Shown: positions 17,946 through 26,775, counted from the first letter of the stretch. The stretch is 54,130 nt of DNA from Acidimicrobiaceae bacterium (GCA_003138855.1 PLHF01000153.1:47031-101160), one strand, 5' to 3'. The notes: generated from the letters alone by a model not told the origin. Numbers and translations are program-made.

Positions 17946-19498
17946 CCAGAGAGGGGCGGGCGGGTGACAGGTCGCAGCCGGTCCAGCACCCGCTCGGCCT
18001 GCGGCAACGGGAAGTTGAGGACCATCACCATGTTTTCGCAGGCGGTCTGGCGGTCGACGACGGCCACCGTGCTCGGGAGTCCGTCGGTCAACCGGCGAAA
18101 GGCGGTCACATAGTCGAGCGCGCCCTGCTGGACGGCGCCCAGGAGGACGGCATCGTTGGAGCCCCCGTCCGAGGCGTCGTCGTAAAGGGCGGCCGTCGTC
18201 CCGAGGCAGCGTTCGAGGAAGCCCCGCGACATTCCGAGCATGTCGTCGTAGAGGGAGCGGAGCGCCTCGATCCGCCCGTCGGCGAATGCGTAGGTGGGCA
18301 TGGCGTCGTCGGGTGGCACTGGCACTGGCCCCACGCCGAAACACAGCCCGGCCACCGGCGGCCGCTCCCAACGCCCCGTGAGCACGCCACCGTCCCACCG
18401 AGCAGTGGCGCTGTCCCAACCGATCGCCACCGCGGCCGGGCGGGTGGAGCCGCCACCTCCGGCGAAGTCCGTGGCCACCCCGGAGGGACCCACCCCGCTG
18501 CCCCCGCCTGACAGCAGGTGGGATGGCAGCGCCGCTCCACCCCACCATGCGCGATAGGCGTGGGCGATGAACCGCCCGTCGGGATCGGCAAAGCACAGGC
18601 TGTCACAACCGCTCCGCCCGGCAGCTCGGTGCAGCCACTGGACGAACCCCGTCATCAGCGGCCCCAACGCGCCGTAGCCGACCACGTACGCCGCCGAGGG
18701 AACGTCGTCCGCCATGACCTTGTGCGCTACGGGCGCATTGAGCAGGCTCCGGTGAAGGTTCTTGAGGCGGAACCCGTCGACCTCGAGATGGTGGAACACC
18801 AGCGGACCGTTGAGCGCGGCGGCAGGCCCGTGCTGCTGGCGGTACCCGTCGGTAGCACGGGGGACGTGGTGCACCTCCACCCCGTGTCGCTCGGCCGCGG
18901 CAGCCGCTGGCCCGTCGGACCCGACATGGACCACGTGCCGCTCGGGGAACCGGCGGACGATCTCGGCCCACGAGCTCCCGTCGGAGATCGACGTACCCGT
19001 CTCGCAGGAGATCAGCAGATCGGAAACCGCGGTGATCCCCGCCTCGGCCGACACCTCCTCCAGGAACGAGCGGGGAAGGTAGGTGTCGCTCACGCAGATG
19101 ATCTGCTTGCCCTGTTCGACGGCGAAGGCGTACAGCTCGAGCATCCGCGGGTTCGCCCGCAACAGCCGGCGCTCGGTGTCGAGCTCGGAGCGGGCCAGGA
19201 GGGCGGCAGTCGTCGGGTCCAGCAGCATCAGCTCCGCCATGCGTTCGTGGATGGCGTCGAAGGTGACCGACTGTCGGCAACGTCCCGCCTCCTCCGCCTC
19301 CACTTGCAGGGCCGACGCGGCGTCGAGCCGGCGGGGAGCCAATTCCTCGGTGAGGTACCTCCCCGAGGTGGCGTTGAAGCACTCGTGGCTCAGGCGGTGG
19401 ATGTCGATCGGCCGGCAGATGTCGCGGACGAGCAAGGTGTCCACCAGGTCGAAGGAGACGACGTCCGCTTCCTTGACGATCGCCTGCAGGTCGTTCAT
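17942..19498 (-). CDS. Degenerate HAD-like paralog of the preceding protein
   Basis: 518 residues from ATG 19498, with GGAGAG upstream and only 5 bases after the stop of the GT2 gene, so it belongs to an operon with it. Motif I reads SFD17-L-V-D20-TLL and motif II ICVSDTYLPR, aligned with the plus-strand neighbour. Motif IV is lost: the expected GDN...D reads VGSDGPAAAAA. A second shared block, GPLMTGFVQWLHRAAG then CFADPDGRF, matches GPVFTGFAQWVRERAA and FLMREGRF in the other protein. It lacks the long C-terminal region of that protein and has a glycine-rich insert instead. It may be a binding or regulatory partner and not an enzyme. Its stop codon overlaps the neighbour's by bases 17942-17945. 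Confidence 0.65.
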   Translation of the reverse strand: MNDLQAIVKEADVVSFDLVDTLLVRDICRPIDIHRLSHECFNATSGRYLTEELAPRRLDAASALQVEAEEAGRCRQSVTFDAIHERMAELMLLDPTTAALLARSELDTERRLLRANPRMLELYAFAVEQGKQIICVSDTYLPRSFLEEVSAEAGITAVSDLLISCETGTSISDGSSWAEIVRRFPERHVVHVGSDGPAAAAAERHGVEVHHVPRATDGYRQQHGPAAALNGPLVFHHLEVDGFRLKNLHRSLLNAPVAHKVMADDVPSAAYVVGYGALGPLMTGFVQWLHRAAGRSGCDSLCFADPDGRFIAHAYRAWWGGAALPSHLLSGGGSGVGPSGVATDFAGGGGSTRPAAVAIGWDSATARWDGGVLTGRWERPPVAGLCFGVGPVPVPPDDAMPTYAFADGRIEALRSLYDDMLGMSRGFLERCLGTTAALYDDASDGGSNDAVLLGAVQQGALDYVTAFRRLTDGLPSTVAVVDRQTACENMVMVLNFPLPQAERVLDRLRPVTRPPLSG

Positions 19499-19503
19499 TC
19501 CGG

Positions 19504-20535
19504 TCAGCTCTCCGAAGGGAGTCCGCTGGTCGAAGGGGAGGTGGCAGTTTGGAACCCTCCCACTTGCGAGCGCTCGATGGACTCGGCCAGCGCCCCGACC
19601 GACCGCTCGATCGAGTCCAACTTCGTCACCAGCGCGTGATCGGCAACGAGGGCACTCGCCCGCTGGGCCCGCAGGTAGTGCAGGAGATTGGCGAGGACGC
19701 CGATGCCCACCGAGTGGCGCTCGATGTCCTGGCGCAGATAGCGGTTGAGCAACTGCTCCCGCACCCGTTCGTGGAGGTCGCCGCCGTGGCCGGCCGAGTT
19801 GCCGAGCTCGTCGGACTGGCCCTTGCGGTGGTGGTAGTGGGCAAGGGGCTCGTCGATGTAGTGGATGTCGTGACGGAGCAGGAAGCGGATGTTGAAGTCC
19901 CAGTCGCCCAGCACAGGGAGGCTCTCGTCGTAGTAGCCCACCTCGCCGAGCGCCTCCCGCCGATACACGAACGAACAGGGAGGGAACTGGTTCCCCGAGA
20001 GCAGCCGGAACAGGCTGGTGGGTGGAAGCGGCCGCCGGCCGCCGCCCGCTGCGCCGAAGGGTGCCACATCGGCCATCGGGTCGAAGAGGAACCAGTCGAG
20101 CAAACGGATGTCCCCGTAGTCGATGTCCTCGTAGACGGCCTCCGTGTCCGTGACCACACCCATGGAACCCGTGCGCTCCATGGCGGCCACGGTGAGTTCG
20201 AGGAATCGCGGATGCCACGTGTCGTCGTCGTCGAGGACGGCGACGAACCGGGAGTCGGAGCACCGGAGACCGGTGTTCGTCGCCGCCTCCATGCCGCGCG
20301 GAGCCTCGTGGTGCACCACCTTGGCGCGCCCCTGCACCTGGTCCCGGCGGGCCTCGACCAGCTCCTCGACTGCACCGGGGTCACCGCCGTCGTTGACGAT
20401 CACCATCTGCAGGTTCCCCAGCGTCTGCTGCATGACGCTCCGAACGGCGCGATCCAGCAGGATGGGCCGATCCTGGGTCCGGGTCACGACCGTCACCGTC
20501 GCCGCATCAGGCAAAGCCCATCGTCCTCTCCCCAC
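19504..20535 (-). CDS. GT2 family glycosyltransferase
   Basis: 343 residues from GTG 20535; a TTG at 20514 is an alternative because GGGGAGAGG lies upstream of it. The GT-A domain is clear: VTVVTRTQDRPILLDRAVRSV at the N-terminus (key residues TRTQDR), VIVNDGGDP, then the metal site VLDDDDTWHP. VLGDWDFNIRFLL is the ED-like acceptor motif region, and YHHRKGQSDE follows. No membrane helix is present, so it should act in the cytoplasm on a nucleotide-sugar donor. The tail beyond residue 260 is helical (RQDIERHSVGIGVLANLL) and may form a coiled coil (KLDSIERSVGALAESIER). It heads the operon with the degenerate HAD-like protein. Confidence 0.85.
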   Translation of the reverse strand: MGRGRWALPDAATVTVVTRTQDRPILLDRAVRSVMQQTLGNLQMVIVNDGGDPGAVEELVEARRDQVQGRAKVVHHEAPRGMEAATNTGLRCSDSRFVAVLDDDDTWHPRFLELTVAAMERTGSMGVVTDTEAVYEDIDYGDIRLLDWFLFDPMADVAPFGAAGGGRRPLPPTSLFRLLSGNQFPPCSFVYRREALGEVGYYDESLPVLGDWDFNIRFLLRHDIHYIDEPLAHYHHRKGQSDELGNSAGHGGDLHERVREQLLNRYLRQDIERHSVGIGVLANLLHYLRAQRASALVADHALVTKLDSIERSVGALAESIERSQVGGFQTATSPSTSGLPSES

Positions 20536-20934
20536 CGGGCCCTGGCGGCCACAAGGTTCCGCTCCCCCCAGACTCTATCCACCCCGGTGCCCAGCCCACG
20601 GAGATCGGGCGGATGGCGGGCGGCACATGCGCCGTGGTCCATCTGGCCGTCGTTCGTCACGGGCGGCAGCCGTCCTCGCCAACCCCGCAGGCCCTCGCCT
20701 CAGCACGGTGATCACTTGTCGATGCGGGTCCACCGGGCTCGGGTGATCACGTCGAGCGAGCCCGTCCGGGCACCCGCAAGTGCGGCGACCCTGCCATGGT
20801 CTAGGAGTCCGGCTCGGCTACCCTTTTTCGGAAGCAATGCGCCGGCGGTCATCGACCAGTCCGGTGCGCCCACCCGGCAGGTCGGAAGTACCTCCGGCGC
20901 GGGCAGACACTGACGCGAGCAGGAGGAGAGAGAA
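20536..20934. other. Intergenic region with a repeated palindrome
   Basis: The 399-base gap between the divergent GT2 and secreted-protein genes. It contains two copies of GGTGATCAC, each holding the perfect 8-base palindrome GTGATCAC, at 20708-20715 and 20743-20750. It ends with AGGAGG at 20921-20926, a strong ribosome-binding site for the plus-strand gene. No open frame in the gap looks coding. Confidence 0.5.
20708..20750. promoter_or_regulatory. Paired GTGATCAC palindromes, possible operator
   Basis: GTGATCAC occurs at 20708-20715 and 20743-20750, both preceded by G (GGTGATCAC). Centre-to-centre spacing is 35 bases. Such spaced palindromes can be regulator sites for the secreted-protein gene starting near 20935, but they could arise by chance in this base composition. 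No regulator gene is present in the window. Confidence 0.25.
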
Positions 20935-22920
20935 GTCACCGTTCCCCGCCGAATCCGCCTGTTCTTCGCTGCATTTTGTGGCACCCTGCTCGTCCTCCTC
21001 CCAGGAACTGCGGGCGCCACCGTCCATGCCACGTTGGTTTCCTACATGCCGACCCATACCGCCTTCACCGGGATCGACCCCGGTGCCGGTCTCTTCTACA
21101 GCTATGCGCCCAGCACGGTGCAGACGAGCTCCAACTCCCGCTACGTCTTCTACTGTGGCAACTCGCCGAACGGCGTGGTCCGTGACCACATCATGCTCTC
21201 GGTGGGTCATCTGGTGAACGGCCGGTGGCAGTACGGTCGGCCGACGATCGTCTTCGGCCCCAAGGACGGCCCCGCCCGGAACAACTTCTTCGCATTCCAC
21301 ACCTGCGAGCCCGAGGTGATCGGCGGTCAATTCCATTTCGGCGGCACGCCGTACCGGTGGGCGTTGTTCTTCACCGCCGAATCAAAGGCCAGCAATTCCA
21401 CCAACGTGATCGGCGTGGCGTTTGCCAACTCGCTGGCCGGGCCCTACCACCCGGACCTCACGCCGTTCGTGCAGACGTCCGACGACTTCGGAAAGAACGC
21501 CTATCCCAACAACTGCCCGGTCAACAGGAGCACTGGGCAGACGCTCTACTGCCTCGGTGAGCCGGCCGCCACCACCATCGCGGGCGGCCGGATCCTCCTC
21601 ACCTACATGGGGAACTCGGGGAGCCCGGGGAACGACTCGAACCCGGCGGAAGGCCTGGTGCTCCGCGAGCTGAACCTGTCGAACGTTCCGAAGACCGGCC
21701 CCTGCACCGCCTGCTTCGTCGCCCTGCCGAGCGGCGCAAAGGTCGAGGCGGTCACCCAGGCCGGGCTTGGCACGTGGCCCCACGACGCCTCCATCGCCTA
21801 CGACCCGGCTGGGCGCCGCGTCGTCCTGTCCTTCGACAACGGCCCCTACGACACCACCCTGAATGGCCCCCCGGTCACCCCGGCGGTCACCGAGGCCACG
21901 ATCAGCATCGACAACCTTCTCCGGGGGACCGGGTCCTGGCGGTTGCAGGGAAGCTTCGGGGAGTGCCTGTCGGGCAACACCTACAACCACAACTCGGGCA
22001 TCGTCCGGACGAGCAACGGTGACCTGCCATCAAGCCGCCAGTTGGAGGTCATCTACGCTGTGGCGAACAACAACCTGGGCGCCACCTGGGGAGTATGGGA
22101 CTATCGCCTCTGGGACGTCAGCGCGCCCCTCACCGATGCGTCGGCCGCGCCCACGGTGCCCGCTGCCTCTGCCAGTTGCCCGGGCCTGGACCTGGTCGAC
22201 GCCGCCGGTCGGGTGACCACCGGCGGTTCCGCTCTGAACTTCGGATCGGTGCCGAGTCCTGGGCCGACAGCGCCGACCGCCGGGTTGGCGCTCACGCCGG
22301 ACCGGCAGGGCTACTACCTGGTGACGACGAACGGACAGATCACGACCTTCGGCGATGCCGTGGGTCGGGGTTCGATACCGACAGGCAGTGGTGCGGTGGC
22401 CGACGTGGTCGGCGTGGCAGTCGACGCCAGCACCGGCGGATACTGGATCGCCCGGGCCGACGGCACGGTCAGCGGCTTCGGTGCCCCTTCGCTGGGCCCG
22501 GTGACGTCCACGTCCGGCTCGGCGCCGGTGGTGGGCATCAAGGCCATTCCGAACGGCGAGGGGTACTACCTGATCAACTCGAGCGGCGGTGTCAGCGCCT
22601 TCGGCCACGCCACCAGCTTCGGGAACTTCGCTATACCCCCGGGCCAATCGGTGGCAGCAATGGCGACCACACCGGACGGGCTCGGGTACTACCTGATCAC
22701 CAAGCAGGGCACGATCGCCACGTTTGGCAATGCCCGACTGTTCGGTCCGGCAGTCATGCACGCCCGCGCTCCGATCGCGGCACTGGCCGTCGCCGTGGAC
22801 GGGTTCGGGTACTGGGTGGTGACCTCCACCGGCGCCGTCACCGGCTACGGGGACGCCGCCAGTGGTCTCGTCACCGTGGGGCCTGGCGGTAAGTCGATGG
22901 TCGACATAGCCGCGTCCTAG
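20935..22920 (+). CDS. Secreted protein: five-bladed-propeller-like domain plus GYY/GYW...FG repeats; start codon anomalous
   Basis: The frame carries a clear export signal, RR at residues 5-6 followed by the hydrophobic stretch LFFAAFCGTLLVLLPG and AGA/ATVHA cleavage candidates. It is placed right after AGGAGG (20921-20926), but the codon at the right spacing is GTC (20935), not GTG or ATG. The first accepted start in frame, TTG 21034, lies after the signal. Taken from 20935 the protein is about 661 residues. Residues 50-410 read like a secreted GH43/GH117-type propeller (WALFFTAES, WPHDASIAYDPAGRR, YNHNSGIVR), with catalytic residues unassigned. The last 240 residues hold six repeats of about 41 residues (22183-22914). 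Likely exported and perhaps cell-wall bound or glycan-acting. Confidence 0.65.
   Translation, partial: VTVPRRIRLFFAAFCGTLLVLLPGTAGATVHATLVSYMPTHTAFTGIDPGAGLFYSYAPSTVQTSSNSRYVFYCGNSPNGVVRDHIMLSVGHLVNGRWQYGRPTIVFGPKDGPARNNFFAFHTCEPEVIGGQFHFGGTPYRWALFFTAESKASNSTNVIGVAFANSLAGPYHPDLTPFVQTSDDFGKNAYPNNCPVNRSTGQTLYCLGEPAATTIAGGRILLTYMGNSGSPGNDSNPAEGLVLRELNLSNVPKTGPCTACFVALPSGAKVEAVTQAGLGTWPHDASIAYDPAGRRVVLSFDNGPYDTTLNGPPVTPAVTEATISIDNLLRGTGSWRLQGSFGECLSGNTYNHNSGIVRTSNGDLPSSRQLEVIYAVANNNLGATWGVWDYRLWDVSAPLTDASAAPTVPAASASCPGLDLVDAAGRVTTGGSALNFGSVPSPGPTAPTAGLALTPDRQGYYLVTTNGQITTFGDAVGRGSIPTGSGAVADVVGVAVDASTGGYWIARADGTVSGFGAPSLGPVTSTSGSAPVVGIKAIPNGEGYYLINSSGGVSAFGHATSFGNFAIPPGQSVAAMATTPDGLGYYLITKQGTIATFGNARLFGPAVMHARAPIAALAVAVDGFGYWVVTSTGAVTGYGDAASGLVTVGPGGKSMVDIAAS
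22183..22914 (+). repeat. Six protein repeats of about 41 residues, GYY(L/W)..(D/N)G.(I/V)..FG type
   Basis: Successive units begin GLDLVDAAGRV, GYYLVTTNGQI, GYWIARADGTV, GYYLINSSGGV, GYYLITKQGTI and GYWVVTSTGAV, each with a following FG (or YG) turn and a GL/GV/AL...P.G spacer. This is the pattern of beta-propeller-like repeats common in exported proteins of Acidimicrobiia and relatives. Nucleotide conservation between units is low, so these are old duplications. Confidence 0.75.
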
Positions 22921-23005
22921 CCCCCGTTTCCTGGACAGACCGTCGTGAGCTGCCCTCGTCGCAGGTCAGAGACGGTGTTTGCTTGGAGTTGGTGTAGTAC
23001 CTACG

Positions 23006-24136
23006 TCAGCGTTTCGGTGCGTATTTGTCGAGTCCGAAGAGGTCGTAGAGGCGCTGCTGGAAAGGATCCATCTCGGTGAGCATCCGTCGGGCCGGTGGCC
23101 GTCCCCGATCTCCGTGATAGGGCAGCACGGTCTCCTCGATTTGTCCGAGGGTCGAGTGAAGCCGACGCACGCTCATGTCGAGCCCGGCGTGCTTGGCTTC
23201 TCGCACCATGAGGCGTGTGACGCCGTGGGCAAGCACGCAGTAGAAGGTGTGCACCCGGATCTTGCTGTCGGTCCAGTGGAACATCGGGGAGAACGAGTCG
23301 ACCTGGCGGTCATTCATTTGGCGGAAGTCGGACTCGACGGTGCACTGGGACCGGTAGGCGGCGATGACCTCTGTAACCGGCCACCCGTCTCGGTCGGTGA
23401 ACAGGATCCGCTTTCCGAAGGGCTCGTCCTCGAGTTGCTTGCGGGCTTTCTCGTCGGTGGCCAAGGCGAGGGAGAAGTCCGAGGACCTGATCCAGCCGGT
23501 GTGGTGGTGATGACCCGGGGGACCCACCGGGCCTGATGATCGACGCGATCTCTGCTTCGACGCCGGCGGGGTCCTTTCGGGTCTTGCCCCGACCGAGACG
23601 TTCTGCGAGCTCGGTGACCGTCTGCGCCCCGATCCGCCACTCGATCTGGGTGAGCTGCTCAGGGGAGATCGCATCCATCGCATCCCAGAACCGTCGATGA
23701 TCCCGAGAGGCGAAAGGCAGACGCACCAGTCGGTCATCGGCGATCTTGTCCCACCACTCCGAGACCGCCAGCTTGGAACGGGGAGCCACGATCCGGTTCA
23801 GGGTGGTGAAAGTGATGTAGGTGCCAACGCTTGTTCCGGCATTGCGCGTCCAGGGCCGACCACCTCGTCGATGATGTCGCCGACACCGAGACGATCGAGC
23901 ACACCACACACGGCGGCGCGATCGCCGAAGGAGAGGTGGCGGGAGCGGTGTGGCTCGCCGGGACAGGCTCCAGCCAGTCGGGCCTCGATCTCCTCGGCCG
24001 AACCCAGGTAGCGCTGAGACACCTTCCCTGGTTTGCCGTTCGCTCGGGCCAGGAGCGTGTCAGGCCGAAGCTCCCAGGGAGGGCTGCAGGACCTGCAACT
24101 CACGCAGATGTGCGTCGTGAAGCACGGAGATCGCAC
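23006..24136 (-). pseudogene. IS4/IS1634-type DDE transposase, broken by frameshifts and an internal deletion
   Basis: Three fragments in different frames read as one transposase. The N-terminal piece (24136 to about 23845) has GKPGKVSQRYLGSAEEIEARL and ends IIDEVVGP. The middle piece continues NAGTSVGTYITFTTLNRIV, KLAVSEWWDKIADDRL and ends RGKTRKDPAGVEAEIASIIRP. The C-terminal piece has FGKRILFTDRDGWPV, then AAYRSQCTVESDFRQMND with the catalytic Glu, and PMFHWTDSKIRVH. The first frameshift is near 23845. The second is explained by one missing G in the GGG at 23529-23531: restoring it reads RPRWVPRVITT. Between DAMDAISPEQL and ELAERLGRGKTRK a block that normally carries the first catalytic Asp residues is missing. 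No terminal inverted repeats were identified. Confidence 0.8.
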
Positions 24137-24726
24137 GGGGAGACACTGGCGGTAGCTGTGGTGGGAGAAGGCGGCCGTTCATTTCAGGCAGCTGCCGAAG
24201 GAGCTCCAACAGGATGAGTTGGCTCGCCTCGAGGTCGTCCGTGCTGGCATCGTGCTGGTGGCATAGCGAAGGCTCGACGGGGAGGATGCGATCCGCTTGC
24301 TCGGATGGCGGCCATCGGGACCGGGCTCCGAGCCAGGTGCATGCAAGACGCCCGATGCGGATGCCGCTTAATCAACTTGATGTCGCGCTTGGATTGTTGG
24401 ACCTGGCAACAGGCTATGACTGGTATCTCGATGGACTTCGAGTCCAACCACCTTGTCCCTAATCGGTTTCATTGCTCACCTCCTGCTGGTTCGGAGGCCA
24501 CCGCGTCAGGGACCGGGTGAAGCGGATGCTGGGGTTCGTGGTCATGGCGACAATCGTCGGTCCCCCAAGGTACCCGCGCCAGCCTCGCAATTCCCGCTGA
24601 GGGCAGCAATGAGGGTACGGCGACTGCCACCGGTCGCCCTCGCACGTAATTTATTCTTCGTCGTGGCCGGCATGGCCATGGAGACTCATAGCCGAAGTGT
24701 CAGATTGGTCTGCCGACCTCGCTCGC
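24137..24726. other. Non-coding remnant region next to the broken IS
   Basis: 590 bases without a recognisable gene. A short plus-strand frame at 24177-24266 looks once-coding (HFRQLPKELQQDELARLEVV, ending TAG), but it has no start or ribosome-binding site and I cannot name it. The part around 24340-24460 (LNQLDVALGLLDLATGYDW in one frame) is similarly fragmentary. Local composition varies, with an A/T-rich patch near 24645-24660. The region probably holds debris of mobile DNA. Confidence 0.45.
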
Positions 24727-26775
24727 CTACCCGGTGCGTTCCACCGTCACGGATTCGATGACTGCAGCGATTCCTGTCTCGGTGCGGACACGCAGCCCTA
24801 CTCGTGCACCCGGTTCGTCGTGGTCCCGAGCAATCTCGAACGAAAGCTCCGTCGACCCGCCGAACAGGTCCCGCCGGCTGAGATGCACCTCTGCCAAGAT
24901 GGTCTCGCCCTCCACGGTGTCCACGACTGCCACGACTGCCACGACATCAGCGTTTTCCAACTCGCTCGAGGTCTCGACTGCCGCATCCGGTGCGAAGCGT
25001 GTTCGCAGCAGGGCCCTGTAACGACCGGGCTGGAGTCGCCAGTATGGGCCGGAAACGACCAGACCCCGTCGGTAGTGGAGCGTGTTCACTTCGGTTCCGG
25101 CACGCCGTCCCGCCTCGCCGGCGTCCATCGTCGGCAGCCAGTCGCTTCGGGCAGGCAGACCCGGTTTCGCAGTGCCGACCCGTTCGACCAAGACCGCTCC
25201 GAGTGAGCCGGTGACCTGACCGCGCGAGCGAACGCCCACCTCCGTCCCGGCAGTGAGTGCCTCACGCAAGAGACCCCGCGGGATCGAGAAGTCAGCGCAC
25301 ACCTTGCCCGTCTCCATCTCCCCGAAGGTGACGGCCCTCCCTCCCAGCAGGTATCCCTCCGTTCTGACCTCGACCACCAAGGCCTGGTCAAGATCGGAAC
25401 GCCCGAGCTGGCGGGGCCCGGGCGCGAGTTCCAACGTGACCTGGTAGCAACCCGGGTCGAGCCGGCCCAGCGGGCCGAATGCGACCACCCCTTCGCCAAA
25501 CGGATCGACCTGGACCTCCAATCGGTCCCACCGACCGGCGGGGCCCGCCTGCAATGAGGCAAGGTGGTCCACGGTCGGCCCGACCTGCGACGTAGAGCTC
25601 GCACTCGGTATCGCATCGGGTCCCGCACGCCCGGCACGCCGCTGAAAGCGCGATCGCCATCCCCCTGCCGGCAGCATGGGCACCGCCGACCGAGGTGTGT
25701 CACGCAGTTGAACGGGCAACTGCAGCCCGGCCCTGGCATACGCGTCCTTGCACCACGCTCGGAAGTCACGGGTACCGACCGCGTCGAAAGGATCCGGGGG
25801 GAGTCGGGTGTGGGCATCTTCTGCTTCCATCAGCGCATCGGAATAGATGGAGCGGAGGCTGTCGTAGATCGGCACACCGCCTGGCAACGAGTCGAAGCCG
25901 AACGGGGCCCAGTGCAGATCGTCGAAGCCGGCAGCGATCAGCTCTCGACGGTACTCTTCGCACATTTCGGCCAGCACTGGGTCAGCCGAGCCGATCACGC
26001 GCGGGGCCCTCGTCGCCTCACTCGACCCGATCATACCCTCGAGTCGAGGATCGAAACCCGAAAAGTTGAAGGAACGGAGAGGCGTTCCCCCGGCCAGAAT
26101 CCGGCCGTCCGACCGGGTGAGCGGTCGTTCGTGAAGGTTCCAGTAGGCGACGTCCACGCCGAAGTCTCGTTCGACGTGATATCGGAAGAACGAAGGGACG
26201 AAATCGAGCCAACGCTGGTCTAGCACCCGCATGTGGGGGATGTCGACGAGGCACTCCCGCCGGAGCCGCTCCTTCAGGAACCTGATGAACCCACCGTCAG
26301 CAGGCCCGACGCCGTAGATCCCCGAACTGAACATGCCAAAACCCAGAATCGCCGTCTCGTCGGGATCGAGCCCGTCTCGGGGCAACGGTTCCAGAACGTG
26401 GGGAACGAGCAGCACCCCGTCGGCCGGGACGGCCTCCCCCACCGGCGACAGGCTGTCACAGACCATGACGTGGCTGTCAATGCAGATCGCAGGACCACCC
26501 TGAAGTCCGAGCAGGTGATCCAGCAACCACGGCCTCAGGGCGATGGTGATCCGACGTCCCATGAGCATCACCATACGGTGCAGCTCCTCGCGTGCGATGC
26601 CGATGTCGTCCGTTGTGATCGTCCGAAACGGTTCCGGATCGACGGCAACCCGTCCTGCGACGTCGTCGACGATCAGAACCCTGAGGGACTCTCCGGGATG
26701 GTGCCGGGCAAACGACCCGGCCAGCACCCGGGCTCGTGGAAGCTCTGCTCGAGTAATGACGGTTCCAGAGATCAC
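24727..26775 (-). CDS. GT8-like glycosyltransferase paralog with altered DxD and two C-terminal modules
   Basis: 682 residues from GTG 26775, which overlaps the upstream stop codon as GTGA. Residues 1-330 align with the upstream protein's glycosyltransferase-like domain: ITRAELPRARVLAGSF, LHRMVMLMGRR, then CID100-S-H102 where the partner has IDSD, and FSSGIYGVG where the partner has YNGGCFAVG. LDQRWLDFVPSFF and YWNLHERP are kept. Residues about 430-682 are two beta-rich modules, the second opening with DWLPTM and containing GPYWRLQPGRYR. With the metal-binding second Asp replaced by His and Asn by Ser in the acceptor loop, activity may be lost or changed. It could act as a partner of the intact paralog. 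No signal peptide or helix; probably cytoplasmic. Confidence 0.65.
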   Translation of the reverse strand: MISGTVITRAELPRARVLAGSFARHHPGESLRVLIVDDVAGRVAVDPEPFRTITTDDIGIAREELHRMVMLMGRRITIALRPWLLDHLLGLQGGPAICIDSHVMVCDSLSPVGEAVPADGVLLVPHVLEPLPRDGLDPDETAILGFGMFSSGIYGVGPADGGFIRFLKERLRRECLVDIPHMRVLDQRWLDFVPSFFRYHVERDFGVDVAYWNLHERPLTRSDGRILAGGTPLRSFNFSGFDPRLEGMIGSSEATRAPRVIGSADPVLAEMCEEYRRELIAAGFDDLHWAPFGFDSLPGGVPIYDSLRSIYSDALMEAEDAHTRLPPDPFDAVGTRDFRAWCKDAYARAGLQLPVQLRDTPRSAVPMLPAGGWRSRFQRRAGRAGPDAIPSASSTSQVGPTVDHLASLQAGPAGRWDRLEVQVDPFGEGVVAFGPLGRLDPGCYQVTLELAPGPRQLGRSDLDQALVVEVRTEGYLLGGRAVTFGEMETGKVCADFSIPRGLLREALTAGTEVGVRSRGQVTGSLGAVLVERVGTAKPGLPARSDWLPTMDAGEAGRRAGTEVNTLHYRRGLVVSGPYWRLQPGRYRALLRTRFAPDAAVETSSELENADVVAVVAVVDTVEGETILAEVHLSRRDLFGGSTELSFEIARDHDEPGARVGLRVRTETGIAAVIESVTVERTG
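24921..24945. repeat. 9-base tandem repeat inside a coding region
   Basis: CCACGACTG occurs at 24921-24929 and 24930-24938, followed by a partial third copy. On the minus strand it encodes an alternating Val-Ala-Val-Val run (ADVVAVVAVVDTV) in a strand of the last module, and it keeps the reading frame. Copy number could vary between strains. Confidence 0.5.

Noticed and set aside
19549-20913. 454-residue plus-strand frame
   Set aside because: Shadow of the GT2 gene; His/Val/Arg-rich sequence without domains.
24177-24266. Short coding-like plus-strand segment
   Set aside because: No start codon or ribosome-binding site, about 30 codons only; kept as possible mobile-element debris but not as a gene.
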